Shown: positions 15,740 to 23,280, counted from the first letter of the stretch. The stretch is 29,771 nucleotides of DNA from Oscillospiraceae bacterium (GCA_012513005.1 JAAZCZ010000030.1:1-29771), one strand, 5' to 3'. Translations and numbers: made by a program. The notes: generated by a model not told the origin, from the sequence alone.

Positions 15740-16324
15740 CTATATATACTGCTTTTGCTCCTTGGCGTGGCGCCCCAAAATCTGCAAAAACAGCCAAAGA
15801 TTTGTAACGTTAACTGCGCTAAAAGTCACAAAGAGCTTTTTGTTTTTAAATTTCAGGTTGATTGTCTCGCTCGGCTTATCAATGCGGTAGTATTCAAGCT
15901 CATCCCAAGGATATTCTGTGATGCTGCCCTTATTTTCAACAAGCAGCTTGCCGCCGCGAAGCTTAGCATACGGAAGCAAACTAATATCAATGTCGTTAAT
16001 ATTTTCGGGAATGCCGCCGGGGAGCTGATAGTTTGCAAAATGCTGCAAAACATCCTCAAGCTCGCCCGAATAGGGGTCTATGTTGAGTGTGTATTCCTTG
16101 CCTGCGTGAGTTATTAATGTGAGTGTTCTGTATGGTGTTAATGCGTCAAAAAAGAAGCTGACCTTAGCTGCCGATAGATTCTCAAAAAGAATTTCTATTG
16201 CGGAGCTTTTTTCCATTATAACTGAAAAGCCGTGATCAGCTATTGCAAGACCTGTGATGCGGTCTTTTGAGAATAGCTTTTTTAACGCTCCTGTTGCTGT
16301 ATTCTTTATTACCTTGCGCTGCAT
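15740..16324 (-). CDS. Conserved-looking protein of unknown function
   Basis: 194 residues from the ATG at 16324, which has AAGGGAG five bases upstream. A longer frame from 16363 lacks a comparable site. No signal peptide or membrane span. The N-terminal half is basic then beta-rich (T-G-L-A-I-A-D-H-G-F-S-V-I-M). The C-terminal half has a strand-rich run ending in an aromatic helix (N-L-W-L-F-L-Q-I-L-G-R-H), a layout like a PH-type fold (strands plus one capping helix), but this is only an impression. It has its own promoter candidate and terminator, and sits between ruvX and the BMP gene on the same strand. No family is recognised. Confidence 0.7.
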   Translation of the reverse strand: MQRKVIKNTATGALKKLFSKDRITGLAIADHGFSVIMEKSSAIEILFENLSAAKVSFFFDALTPYRTLTLITHAGKEYTLNIDPYSGELEDVLQHFANYQLPGGIPENINDIDISLLPYAKLRGGKLLVENKGSITEYPWDELEYYRIDKPSETINLKFKNKKLFVTFSAVNVTNLWLFLQILGRHAKEQKQYI

Positions 16325-16370
16325 ATTTGCTCCCTTCGGAAATCTGTAATAATTATGCTTCACGAGGGTG

Positions 16371-16400
16371 ATAATAACACTTAGCGTATGTAAATGTCTA
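16371..16400 (-). promoter_or_regulatory. Promoter candidate for the unknown gene at 15740-16324
   Basis: Minus strand TAGACA (16400-16395), an 18-bp spacer, then TATTAT (16376-16371). Each hexamer matches consensus at five of six positions. It lies 46 bp before the chosen start. Confidence 0.45.
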
Positions 16401-16440
16401 CACTAACTTGTTAATTATTGCAGGAAAGCATAAGAAAGAT

Positions 16441-16481
16441 AAAAAAAGGCTGTATCGCAATTATAATTATGCGATACAGCC
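16441..16481 (-). terminator. Terminator after ruvX
   Basis: 12-bp perfect stem (16448-16459 with 16470-16481), then seven Ts on the minus strand. Confidence 0.9.
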
Positions 16482-16503
16482 AATAGGCTAACTGCTTAGA
16501 TTA

Positions 16504-16923
16504 TTAATAATCTACCTTTTTCTCGTCTAAGAACGAGGTTAGAATAAGAGAAGCTGCAACAGCGTCAACATTCTTTCTGTGCGCTCTTTCCTTGTTGCCG
16601 CAGTTGCGAAGAATGTCGTGTGCTGCAACCGTAGTTAGTCTCTCGTCGCGCAGATGCACGGGCAGACCGAAGGTTTCCTCCAAAACTGTTGCAAATTCGC
16701 GGCTCTCGTTTGCCTTTTCGCCCTCTGTGCCATCCATGTTGCGTGGCAGCCCTAAAACAAGCTCCTCAACACCTCTGGAAGCGATTTCAAGATTGAGCCT
16801 TTTGAGCAGCTCATCCTTATTAAAATGCTCAACAGAAAAAGCAGCGCCGCAAATTCTGCCGCCTATGTCTGAAAAGGCAAGACCTGTTCTGCGCTCGCCT
16901 AAATCAATTGCCAAAACTCTCAT
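16504..16923 (-). CDS. ruvX: Putative pre-16S rRNA nuclease / Holliday junction resolvase RuvX (YqgF)
   Basis: RNase H-fold nuclease; YqgF in E. coli matures the 16S rRNA 5' end, and the family is also annotated as a Holliday junction resolvase. 139 residues, normal length. Motifs: first acidic strand V-L-A-I-D-L-G (Asp 7) with E-R-R-T-G-L-A; V-L-G-L-P-R-N-M-D-G near 56; L-R-D-E-R-L-T-T near 91; and the last acidic motif N-V-D-A-V-A-A near 118. ATG is preceded by an AGG-rich site. A terminator follows. It lies 110 bp downstream of folC on the same strand; no terminator is clear between them, so co-transcription is possible. Confidence 0.93.
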   Translation of the reverse strand: MRVLAIDLGERRTGLAFSDIGGRICGAAFSVEHFNKDELLKRLNLEIASRGVEELVLGLPRNMDGTEGEKANESREFATVLEETFGLPVHLRDERLTTVAAHDILRNCGNKERAHRKNVDAVAASLILTSFLDEKKVDY

Positions 16924-17033
16924 ATTAAAACCTCCGATTTATATTTTTTATATTAATATTTTAGTTAATTATATAATACCAGAATAATACTTCTGTGACA
17001 AAAACACTTATCGAGCATCGAAAAATTTATTTG

Positions 17034-18296
17034 CTATAAGCCGAAATACTCCCTGACCTCGCCTGCCATGTATAAAGAGCCAATGCAAAGCACGATACCG
17101 TCATTATTTAAAGCAGTAACAGTGGCTATATTAACTGCTTCGGGAATGCTTTTTGCTGCTGTAGCTCTGTGCCCGCGGCTTATAATAAAATCTCTCAGAT
17201 TCTCTGCCGGCATAGCTCTGCCGTTTTGCGGCATGACAGCAACAAAGCTATCTGCAATTTTTCCGAGAGCGTCAATAACTCCGCTAACATCCTTATCTGC
17301 CATAATGCCGACTATCACAGTCTTTTTGAGCTTGGGAAAGTAGTCTTCTGCCGCCTTTGCAGCGGCTACGGCACACTGAGTGTTATGCCCACCGTCTAGA
17401 ATAAAAACGGGGTCAGAAGATAATATTTCAAACCTTGCCGGGTTTTTGGCAGCTAAAACTCCGCCCTTTAGCGCAGCTTCGCTTATTTTATAACCCGCGT
17501 GCCTAAGCTGCGCTACTGCCTCGATTGCCAAGGCTGCGTTTTTTATCTGATGCTCACCTTGCAGCGAGATTTCGTATTTTTCGCCCTTATATATAAAGCT
17601 CTGACTGCCCGGGGAGGCGACAAGTGAATTAAGCTCGTCAAAATCAGCAAAAACGAGGCTTGTGCCGGTTTTAAGGGCGGCATCGCAAAGCGCGTTTTTA
17701 ACCTCGGGCTCAGCTTCGTAGGAAACGGCAAGCCCGCCCTTTAGTATTCCTGCCTTTTCACCTGCAACCTCGGCTAAGCTGCTTCCTAAAATTTCGGTGT
17801 GGTCAAGACCTATGTTTGTAATAACTGCGCAGTCATAGGCTTTAATGACATTCGTAGCATCGAGCCTGCCGCCTAAACCGGTTTCTAAAACGCAGACCTC
17901 GGCACCCTCTTCCGCAAAGTATAAGAAAGCAGCGGCGGTTAAAATTTCAAACTCGGTGCACTGCCTGCCACAAGCGTCATTTGCCTTGGCTGTTTTTTCT
18001 ATTATTTCGGCAAAGCGGGTATCGGAAATATCTTTTCCGTCTATCTTATATCGCTCATTTATTCTGCTTAAATGCGGGGAGGTGTAAAGAGCGGTTTTGT
18101 AGCCCGCCGCAGTCAGCACAGACTGCAAATATGAACACACGGAGCCTTTTCCGTTTGTGCCGGCAACATGGATGTATTTTAGCCTATCCTGCGGGCTGCC
18201 GAGATTGGCTAATAAAGCTTCTGTTCGAGATAGCCCGGGTATACTGCCCGGCACGGCAGCTTCGCTTATATAATCTAATGCTTCTTGATATTGCAA
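17034..18296 (-). CDS. folC: Bifunctional folylpolyglutamate synthase / dihydrofolate synthase
   Basis: Adds glutamate to dihydropteroate and/or tetrahydrofolates, retaining folate in the cell. 420 residues from a TTG at 18296, selected because AAAGAGG lies 8-9 bases upstream and the following residues (Q-Y-Q-E-A-L-D-Y-I) are the family's usual N-terminus. The upstream in-frame ATG at 18359 would add 21 residues overlapping the aquaporin promoter. Motifs: Mur-ligase-type P-loop H-V-A-G-T-N-G-K-G-S at 43-52; S-P-H-L; the E-T-G-L-G-G-R-L-D-A-T-N motif; I-T-N-I-G-L-D-H-T-E with the catalytic His; and a C-terminal F-I-L-D-G-G-H-N. Divergent from aqpZ with an 89-bp shared upstream region. Confidence 0.94.
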   Translation of the reverse strand: MQYQEALDYISEAAVPGSIPGLSRTEALLANLGSPQDRLKYIHVAGTNGKGSVCSYLQSVLTAAGYKTALYTSPHLSRINERYKIDGKDISDTRFAEIIEKTAKANDACGRQCTEFEILTAAAFLYFAEEGAEVCVLETGLGGRLDATNVIKAYDCAVITNIGLDHTEILGSSLAEVAGEKAGILKGGLAVSYEAEPEVKNALCDAALKTGTSLVFADFDELNSLVASPGSQSFIYKGEKYEISLQGEHQIKNAALAIEAVAQLRHAGYKISEAALKGGVLAAKNPARFEILSSDPVFILDGGHNTQCAVAAAKAAEDYFPKLKKTVIVGIMADKDVSGVIDALGKIADSFVAVMPQNGRAMPAENLRDFIISRGHRATAAKSIPEAVNIATVTALNNDGIVLCIGSLYMAGEVREYFGL

Positions 18297-18331
18297 AATA
18301 TAACCTCTTTTTTTTATTTTATGTGATTTGA

Positions 18332-18340
18332 TGATATAAT
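18332..18340 (+). promoter_or_regulatory. Extended -10 promoter for the aquaporin gene
   Basis: TGA-TATAAT at 18332-18340 is a perfect extended -10, 46 bp before the ATG in the divergent folC-aqpZ gap. No convincing -35 is seen at 17 bp, which extended -10 promoters can tolerate. Confidence 0.55.
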
Positions 18341-18385
18341 GCCGATAGCCATCGGTCAATAGAAAAAGGAGGAGGAAAGTAAATA

Positions 18386-19081
18386 ATGAAAAAATATTTG
18401 GCTGAATTTATCGGCACGGCTGTTTTAGTTATCTTGGGCTGCGGCACTGCCATGCTCGTCGGCACTGATGCTGCAAGCGGGTCGGGCTACATACTCACCG
18501 CCTTTGCCTTCGGTCTTGTTATTGTGGCAATGGCATACAGCATAGGCAATATTTCCGGCTGTCACATTAACCCTGCCGTTTCCCTCGGAGCCCTGCTTTC
18601 AGGCTCGCTCTCCGTCTCAGACTTCGTGGGCTATCTTGTGTCTCAGTGCTTGGGCGCACTTGCCGGCGCAGGAGTATTAGGAGCAGTATTTAATCTTGGC
18701 GCTGTGGCAGACAAAACAGGCGGCTTCGGCTCAAACGGGCTTGCGGGAGTCGGCGGCTCAGCTTTTGCCGGGCTTTTGGTTGAAGTCGTACTCACATTCA
18801 TCTTCGTAATCACCATACTCGGAGTAACCAGCAAAAAGGCAAAGCACGGCTCTTTTGCCGGACTTGTAATCGGCTTTACTCTCACACTTGTGCACATTTT
18901 GGGAATAGGTCTCACAGGTACCTCGGTTAACCCCGCAAGGAGCATAGGACCTGCCGTTATTTCCGCAGTAGCAGGAAACCCCGCGCCCTTAGCATCTCTT
19001 TGGGTGTTTATAGTCGGACCTCTTGTAGGTGCTGCTCTTGCCGCCTTTGTCTATAAATACTTAGAGAGCGCAAAGGCATAA
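18386..19081 (+). CDS. aqpZ: Aquaporin Z-type water channel
   Basis: Inner-membrane channel of the MIP family. 231 residues with six transmembrane helices and two half-helices. Both NPA boxes are present: I-N-P-A-V-S-L at about 61-67 and V-N-P-A-R-S at 181-186. The pore residues that align with E. coli AqpZ F43, H174, T183 and R189 are Phe 42, His 170, Thr 179 and Arg 185. This is the narrow, water-selective filter rather than the glycerol-facilitator filter (Trp/Gly/Phe/Arg). Start ATG has AGGAGGA well placed. It is transcribed alone: its own -10 upstream, a strong terminator downstream. Confidence 0.93.
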   Translation: MKKYLAEFIGTAVLVILGCGTAMLVGTDAASGSGYILTAFAFGLVIVAMAYSIGNISGCHINPAVSLGALLSGSLSVSDFVGYLVSQCLGALAGAGVLGAVFNLGAVADKTGGFGSNGLAGVGGSAFAGLLVEVVLTFIFVITILGVTSKKAKHGSFAGLVIGFTLTLVHILGIGLTGTSVNPARSIGPAVISAVAGNPAPLASLWVFIVGPLVGAALAAFVYKYLESAKA

Positions 19082-19129
19082 AATCAGGCAGAAATTAGCA
19101 AAAATAGAAAACACAGAAAAAGTATTAAG

Positions 19130-19162
19130 CAGCAGAGCAGTTTTTAGCTCTGCTGTTTTTTT
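19130..19162 (+). terminator. Terminator after aqpZ
   Basis: 9-bp stem (19130-19138 with 19147-19155, 8-nt loop) followed by seven Ts. Confidence 0.88.
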
Positions 19163-19171
19163 ATATAAAAT

Positions 19172-19260
19172 GCCAAACACTTGAATGAAAATCCGCCAAA
19201 CACTTGAATGAAAATCCGCCAAACACTTGAATGAAATCCCGCTAAACACTTGAATGAATC
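19172..19260. repeat. Four tandem copies of a 23-bp repeat
   Basis: Units start at 19172, 19195, 19218 and 19241, each beginning GC(C/T)AAACACTTGAATGAA. The period is exactly 23 bp. The first two are identical; the last two drift at the 3' end. The array begins just after the aqpZ terminator and lies upstream of the AAA/DUF4143 ATPase. No reading frame crosses it. Confidence 0.9.
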
Positions 19261-19287
19261 GTTGCTTAACACCATAGTTTAAGCTAT

Positions 19288-19401
19288 AAAATTGAAAAGT
19301 CATAAAAACAAGGGGCAAAATCTATTGAAAAGTGGCTTTTTTCATCCCAAATTTCTATTGAAAAGTGGGTAAATTTATGTTAAAATTCTATTGAAAAGTC
19401 A
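19288..19401. repeat. Four phased copies of a 14-bp repeat at 33-bp spacing
   Basis: The sequence (TCT)ATTGAAAAGT(G/C) recurs with its TTG at 19292, 19325, 19358 and 19391, exactly 33 bp apart; the first copy is less perfect. The DNA between copies is not conserved. The last copy ends 17 bp before the ATG of the ATPase and almost touches its Shine-Dalgarno. With the 23-bp array this fills most of the 336-bp gap after aqpZ. It may be a regulator-binding array or leftover insertion-sequence terminal repeats (inference). Confidence 0.85.
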
Positions 19402-19417
19402 GAAAGGCGGAGAAACT

Positions 19418-20770
19418 ATGCTTTACAGAAAGATAGAAAGAGTCATTGAAGCGCATCTGAAAGCAGATTCCGGCAGAATTCTTTTGATTGATGGTGCAAG
19501 GCAGGTAGGCAAGACCTACATAATTCGCCATGTCGGAAAAAAACTATTTAAAAACTTTATTGAAATCAACATGATTGAGGATTCTCTGGGTGATCGTCTG
19601 TTTGCTGAAACAAGGACAATAAGCGACTTTTATCTCAGGCTGAGCATGTCGGCGGGCGACAAAATGAAAGAAAAACACAATACTCTTGTATTTATTGATG
19701 AAATTCAGGCTTATCCTCATCTGCTCACTATGCTCAAATTTTTGGCACAGGATAATAGATTCACGTTCATAGCAAGCGGGTCTTTGCTTGGGGTAACGCT
19801 ATCTGAAACAAGCTCTATCCCGATGGGCAGCATTAGCAAGGTCAGAATGTTTCCCCTTGATTTTGAGGAATTTCTTTATGCAAACAAACTAAGCGAATTT
19901 ACAGTATCTGAGCTTAGAAAGAAGTTTGAGAATAAAGAAGCACTCGACGAAGCTATGCACAACAAAATGCTGGACTACTTTCGCAGGTATTTGCTTGTGG
20001 GTGGTCTGCCGGATGCCGTAAATTCGTACATAGAAAACAATAACATTCAACTTGTGAGAGAGATTCAGGCTGAAGTTCACGAATACTATGCAGCAGATGC
20101 TGCTAAGTATGACGTGGAAAATAAGCTTAAAATAAGAAAAATCTACGATCTTATTCCCTCTAATATGGAAAACAAAAAGAAGAGGGTCATTGCGCAGGGC
20201 ATAGAAAACAAAAAAGGCAAGACATTCGCAGATTATGAGGATGAATTTGAATATCTTGTCAGTGCAGGGATTGCACTTAGTGTGCAGGCAATTTCAAATC
20301 CCATTTTTCCGCTTATCCAGTCTTCGGGGAAAAACCTGCTGAAGCTTTATCTTAATGATGTAGGAATTTTGTCGGGAATCTTATACGGCAGCAATGCAAG
20401 CGCAATTCTTGACGATGAGAAAAGCGTTAATTTAGGCGCAGTCTATGAAACGGTTGTGGCAACTGAGCTTATTTCTGAGGGATACAGACTTTTTTATTAT
20501 GATAACAGGCAAAAGGGCGAGGTTGACTTTTTGATTGACGATTACAGTAGCCTCTCAGTTATTCCTATCGAAGTGAAATCAGGAAAAGACTACACAGTGC
20601 ATAGTGCACTCAATACCTTTGCAAAAAACGAGACTTATCACACCAAAACGGCAATTGTGTTGTCAAACGAGCGTAAGGTGGAAGAAAAAGGCAAAATAAC
20701 CTACTTGCCTATTTACTATGTAATGTTTATCGGAAAGACAGAAACAAAGGTAGAGGATTTGCGCATATAA
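19418..20770 (+). CDS. AAA-family ATPase with C-terminal DUF4143 domain
   Basis: 450 residues from the ATG at 19418, which has AGGCGGAG upstream; an earlier in-frame ATG (19391) lies in the repeat. The N-terminal ATPase domain has Walker A G-A-R-Q-V-G-K-T at 26-33, Walker B V-F-I-D-E-I-Q at 91-97 and the sensor-like A-S-G-S-L-L at 119-124. The C-terminal DUF4143 region ends in a PD-(D/E)xK-like core: G-E-V-D-F-L at 367-372 and I-E-V-K-S-G at 384-389, so nuclease-fold residues E368, D370, E385 and K387 are present. These proteins are widespread, often patchily distributed and functionally uncharacterised; a defence or mobile-element role is only suspected. Codon use is more A/T-rich than its neighbours, and it stands alone with repeat arrays upstream, which suggests horizontal gain. 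Confidence 0.92.
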   Translation: MLYRKIERVIEAHLKADSGRILLIDGARQVGKTYIIRHVGKKLFKNFIEINMIEDSLGDRLFAETRTISDFYLRLSMSAGDKMKEKHNTLVFIDEIQAYPHLLTMLKFLAQDNRFTFIASGSLLGVTLSETSSIPMGSISKVRMFPLDFEEFLYANKLSEFTVSELRKKFENKEALDEAMHNKMLDYFRRYLLVGGLPDAVNSYIENNNIQLVREIQAEVHEYYAADAAKYDVENKLKIRKIYDLIPSNMENKKKRVIAQGIENKKGKTFADYEDEFEYLVSAGIALSVQAISNPIFPLIQSSGKNLLKLYLNDVGILSGILYGSNASAILDDEKSVNLGAVYETVVATELISEGYRLFYYDNRQKGEVDFLIDDYSSLSVIPIEVKSGKDYTVHSALNTFAKNETYHTKTAIVLSNERKVEEKGKITYLPIYYVMFIGKTETKVEDLRI

Positions 20771-20802
20771 TAGAATAACAATGCCGATAATAAGGCCAAA
20801 CT

Positions 20803-20837
20803 CCCTCTGCAAACGCGTAAAAAACCTTTGCAGAGGG
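20803..20837 (+). terminator. Terminator after the DUF4143 ATPase
   Basis: Perfect 11-bp stem (20803-20813 with 20827-20837, 13-nt loop), then GTAAA and TTTTT. The T run starts late, so strength is uncertain. Confidence 0.65.
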
Positions 20838-20896
20838 GTAAATTTTTGCTAACGCACAAAAATACAGTAAAATCTGCAAAAACCGCTTAAAAACAT

Positions 20897-20926
20897 TTGA
20901 CTTTATAATGAGTAGCGTGCTATACT
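20897..20926 (+). promoter_or_regulatory. Promoter of the rpmG-secE-nusG-rplK-rplA operon
   Basis: TTGACT (20897-20902), an 18-bp spacer, then TGC-TATACT with TATACT at 20921-20926. Near-consensus hexamers plus an extended -10. Start is expected near 20933, immediately before a hairpin with a T6 tail. Confidence 0.8.
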
Positions 20927-20933
20927 TCTTCTA

Positions 20934-20960
20934 CCTGTTTTGCCAAACAGGCGGTTTTTT
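20934..20960 (+). terminator. Promoter-proximal terminator or attenuator in the rpmG operon leader
   Basis: A 7-bp stem (20934-20940 with 20945-20951) and 4-nt loop, followed by CGG and six Ts (20955-20960). It begins within a few bases of the expected transcription start, so it would make a ~27-nt RNA if it terminates. A downstream CCTGT (20991-20995) can pair with the 3' arm and could be an antiterminator. It could also be just a 5'-protective stem. Confidence 0.5.
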
Positions 20961-21033
20961 CGTGCCTATTAGGGCAAAAATAGGGAGGCTACCTGTCGCA
21001 TTTAGCGGCAAATATAGTAAGGAGGTGCCGAAA

Positions 21034-21195
21034 ATGGCTGCTGGAGCAAGAGTAAAGCTCACTCTACGCTGTGCAGATTGCAAGGAGCGCAACTATTTCA
21101 CATTCAAGAACAAGAAGAACACCACTGAGCGTCTTGAACTTAAGAAGTACTGCCCGCGCTGCCGCAAGCACACAGTCCACAACGAGACAAAGTAG
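21034..21195 (+). CDS. rpmG: 50S ribosomal protein L33
   Basis: 53 residues. The ATG at 21034 follows AAGGAGGTG; the longer open frame upstream is the operon leader. It has two Cys pairs, C-A-D-C near 14 and C-P-R-C near 41, so this is the zinc-binding (C+) form of L33. The Y-F-T-F-K-N-K-K-N-T motif is typical. First gene of the operon, followed 19 bp later by secE, an order common in Bacillota. Confidence 0.96.
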   Translation: MAAGARVKLTLRCADCKERNYFTFKNKKNTTERLELKKYCPRCRKHTVHNETK

Positions 21196-21214
21196 ACGGA
21201 AAGGATTGATAATT

Positions 21215-21484
21215 ATGGCAGAAAAGAACAAAACCACAAGCGTCAAACCGAGTGCCGTCCCTGTCAAGAAAGAGGACTCTTCTCGTAAATCGAAAAGAAG
21301 TGTTGCCAAATGGTTTAAGGGAATGAAAAGCGAACTTAAAAAGGTTATTTGGCCAACACCTAAGCAGATTTTGAACAACACCGGAATTTCACTGGCAATG
21401 ATGTTTAGCTCCGCAATAGTAATTTGGGGCTTTGACAAGCTCGCATCACTTGGAGTTCAGAGTCTGATACGCTTGGTGAACTGA
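21215..21484 (+). CDS. secE: Preprotein translocase subunit SecE
   Basis: 89 residues. Clamps SecY in the membrane translocon. Start ATG at 21215 with AAAGGA upstream; the longer frame is a shadow of rpmG. A basic, disordered N-terminus (about 1-30) is followed by the conserved amphipathic motif W-F-K-G-M-K-S-E-L-K-K-V-I-W-P-T near 33-48 and a single transmembrane helix, as usual for the short Gram-positive form. It is followed after one base by nusG. Confidence 0.95.
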   Translation: MAEKNKTTSVKPSAVPVKKEDSSRKSKRSVAKWFKGMKSELKKVIWPTPKQILNNTGISLAMMFSSAIVIWGFDKLASLGVQSLIRLVN

Positions 21485-21485
21485 G

Positions 21486-22016
21486 ATGTCGGATTTGGCA
21501 AAGTGGTATGTGCTGCACACATACTCCGGATACGAAAACTCAGTCGCGTCGGCCATCTTGAAGGCCGCAGAAAACCGCAAGCTGCAAGAGCTTATATTTG
21601 AAACAATGATACCTGTTGAGCAGGTTACGGAACGCACCGACAAGGGCGAAAAAACTTACGAGCGCAAGATAATGCCCGGCTATGTCTTGGTTAAGATGAA
21701 CCTTACAGACGAAAGCTGGCACCTTGTACGCAATGTAAGAGGCGTAACAGGCTTTGTGGGAACAGCCGGCAAGGCAATTCCCCTAACCGACCAAGAGGCA
21801 ATTGACCTGGGTGCAGAGCACCACGAGGTCATACTCGGATTTAATGTCGGCGACACGGTTAAGGTCACAGACGGGCCGCTTGAAGGCTTCCTCGGCAAGG
21901 TTGAGGAATTAGAAGCCGAAAAAGACCGCGTTAGAGTTGCGGTTTCTATGTTCGGCAGAATAACATCTGTTGATTTAGAGCTTGATCAGGTTGCACCCTC
22001 CGCAGAAGCGGAATAA
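21486..22016 (+). CDS. nusG: Transcription elongation/termination factor NusG
   Basis: 176 residues. Binds RNA polymerase and modulates pausing, and links it to Rho or the ribosome. NGN domain about 5-105 with W-Y-V-L-H-T-Y-S-G-Y-E, the usual start, and I-M-P-G-Y-V-L-V near 62. KOW domain about 118-170 with G-D-T-V-K-V-T-D-G-P-L-E-G-F near 122. The ATG lies one base after the secE stop, so the two are translationally coupled; its Shine-Dalgarno is weak and lies inside the secE end. Confidence 0.97.
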   Translation: MSDLAKWYVLHTYSGYENSVASAILKAAENRKLQELIFETMIPVEQVTERTDKGEKTYERKIMPGYVLVKMNLTDESWHLVRNVRGVTGFVGTAGKAIPLTDQEAIDLGAEHHEVILGFNVGDTVKVTDGPLEGFLGKVEELEAEKDRVRVAVSMFGRITSVDLELDQVAPSAEAE

Positions 22017-22041
22017 TTTTGATTGAAAGAGGTGCTTACTA

Positions 22042-22467
22042 GTGGCACAAAAAGTAGTAGGATATGCAAGATTCCAAGTTCCTGCCGGTAAAGCGACACC
22101 TGCACCCCCTGTGGGTCCCGCACTCGGTCAGTACGGAATAAACATAGGCGCATTCACAAAGGAATTTAACGATCGCACAAAGGGCGAGATGGGCATGATG
22201 ATTCCCGTTGTCGTCACAGTTTATGCAGATCGTACATTCTCATTTATAACAAAAACACCCCCCGCAGCACTGCTAATAAAAAAGGCCTGCGGCATTGAAA
22301 AGGCTTCCGGCGTCCCCCAGAAGGACAAGGTTGCAACAATAAGCCAGGCAGATATCCGCGCAATAGCGGAAAAGAAGATGCAGGATTTAAACTGCACAAG
22401 CATCGAGTCCGCAATGGCTATGATTAAGGGCACATGCCGCTCAATGGGCGTCCTTATAGGCGACTGA
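22042..22467 (+). CDS. rplK: 50S ribosomal protein L11
   Basis: 141 residues, normal length. GTG start at 22042 with AAAGAGGTG upstream. It has the Pro-rich N-terminal strand P-A-P-P-V-G-P-A-L-G-Q-Y-G-I-N-I and the C-terminal RNA-binding domain with G-T-C-R-S-M-G. L11 forms the stalk base at the GTPase centre. A perfect 12-bp palindrome GAGGCCGGCCTC (22466-22477) overlaps its stop codon. Confidence 0.97.
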   Translation: MAQKVVGYARFQVPAGKATPAPPVGPALGQYGINIGAFTKEFNDRTKGEMGMMIPVVVTVYADRTFSFITKTPPAALLIKKACGIEKASGVPQKDKVATISQADIRAIAEKKMQDLNCTSIESAMAMIKGTCRSMGVLIGD

Positions 22468-22481
22468 GGCCGGCCTCTAAC

Positions 22482-22509
22482 GTGGGAGGATTAATCTCCG
22501 ACGAACCAC
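22482..22509 (+). promoter_or_regulatory. Putative ribosomal protein L1 mRNA-binding hairpin in the rplK-rplA spacer
   Basis: Outer stem GTGG (22482-22485) with CCAC (22506-22509) and inner stem GAG (22486-22488) with CTC (22496-22498), separated on one side by a purine-rich asymmetric loop (about 22499-22505). A GTGGGAGG followed by CC-rich closure mimics the L1 site on 23S rRNA, and L1 is known to bind such mRNA sites to repress its own operon. It lies just ahead of the rplA Shine-Dalgarno. The function is inferred from shape and position. Confidence 0.6.
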
Positions 22510-22529
22510 ATTTTTAGGAGGAACTACAA

Positions 22530-23219
22530 TTGTTCAGAAGTAAAAATTATAAAGAGAGCTCAAAGCTCATAGAAAAACAGACACAGTACAGCCCGAGCGA
22601 GGCATTTGAACTCGTATGCAAGGCCTCAAAAGCAAAGTTCGACGAGACAGTCGAGCTTCATGTCCGCCTCGGTGTTGACTCCCGTCACGCAGACCAGCAG
22701 GTCCGTGGCGCAATCGTACTTCCCAACGGCACAGGCAAGAGCGTTCGCGTACTTGTTTTCTGCAAGCCCGAGAAAGTAGACGATGCAATAGCAGCCGGTG
22801 CAGATTTTGCAGGCGGCGCCGACCTCGTAGCCAAGATTCAGGACGAAAACTGGTTTGAGTTTGACACTGTCATTGCCTCTCCCGACATGATGGGCACAGT
22901 CGGCCGTTTAGGTAAGGTCTTAGGTCCCAAGGGACTCATGCCCTCTCCCAAGGCAGGCACAGTCACCCCGAATATCGAGCAGGCAATTTCTGAAGCCAAG
23001 GCAGGTAAGATTGAATACCGTTTGGACAAGACAAACATTATTCACTGCCCCATCGGCAAGGTCAGCTTTGGTGTTGAGAAGCTCACAGAGAACTACAACA
23101 CATTAATAGCAGCAATCATAAAGGCAAAGCCCGCCGCTGCAAAGGGTCAGTATATCAAAAGCTGTGTCACGGCATCCACAATGGGTCCCGGAGTCAAAAT
23201 TAACGCAGCTGCGAAGTAA
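22530..23219 (+). CDS. rplA: 50S ribosomal protein L1
   Basis: 229 residues, normal length. TTG start at 22530 with AGGAGG eight bases upstream. Motifs: F-D-E-T-V-E-L-H-V-R-L-G-V near 36; L-P-N-G-T-G-K near 65; the rRNA-binding loop with G-R-L-G-K-V-L-G-P-K-G-L-M-P near 127; and a G-P-G-V-K-I-N near the C-terminus. Protein of the L1 stalk and translational repressor of its own operon. The usual next genes, rplJ and rplL, are absent: a strong terminator follows 25 bp after the stop. Confidence 0.97.
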   Translation: MFRSKNYKESSKLIEKQTQYSPSEAFELVCKASKAKFDETVELHVRLGVDSRHADQQVRGAIVLPNGTGKSVRVLVFCKPEKVDDAIAAGADFAGGADLVAKIQDENWFEFDTVIASPDMMGTVGRLGKVLGPKGLMPSPKAGTVTPNIEQAISEAKAGKIEYRLDKTNIIHCPIGKVSFGVEKLTENYNTLIAAIIKAKPAAAKGQYIKSCVTASTMGPGVKINAAAK

Positions 23220-23244
23220 TTAAATTTTATATTTAATAGTTATT

Positions 23245-23280
23245 CCGCCCTGTCAGGTTTTTCCTGACAGGGCGGTTTTG
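23245..23280 (+). terminator. Terminator of the rpmG-rplA operon
   Basis: Perfect 13-bp stem (23245-23257 with 23263-23275, loop TTTTT), then TTTTG. Carries the recurring CCGCCCTG arm. Confidence 0.92.

Noticed and set aside
19061..19318. 85-residue minus-strand frame across the repeat arrays
   Set aside because: Its repetitive residues simply translate the 23-bp repeats, and no Shine-Dalgarno is present.
19172..19401. Plasmid-type replication iterons
   Set aside because: No replication initiator gene is adjacent; the neighbour is an AAA/DUF4143 ATPase without a Rep fold.
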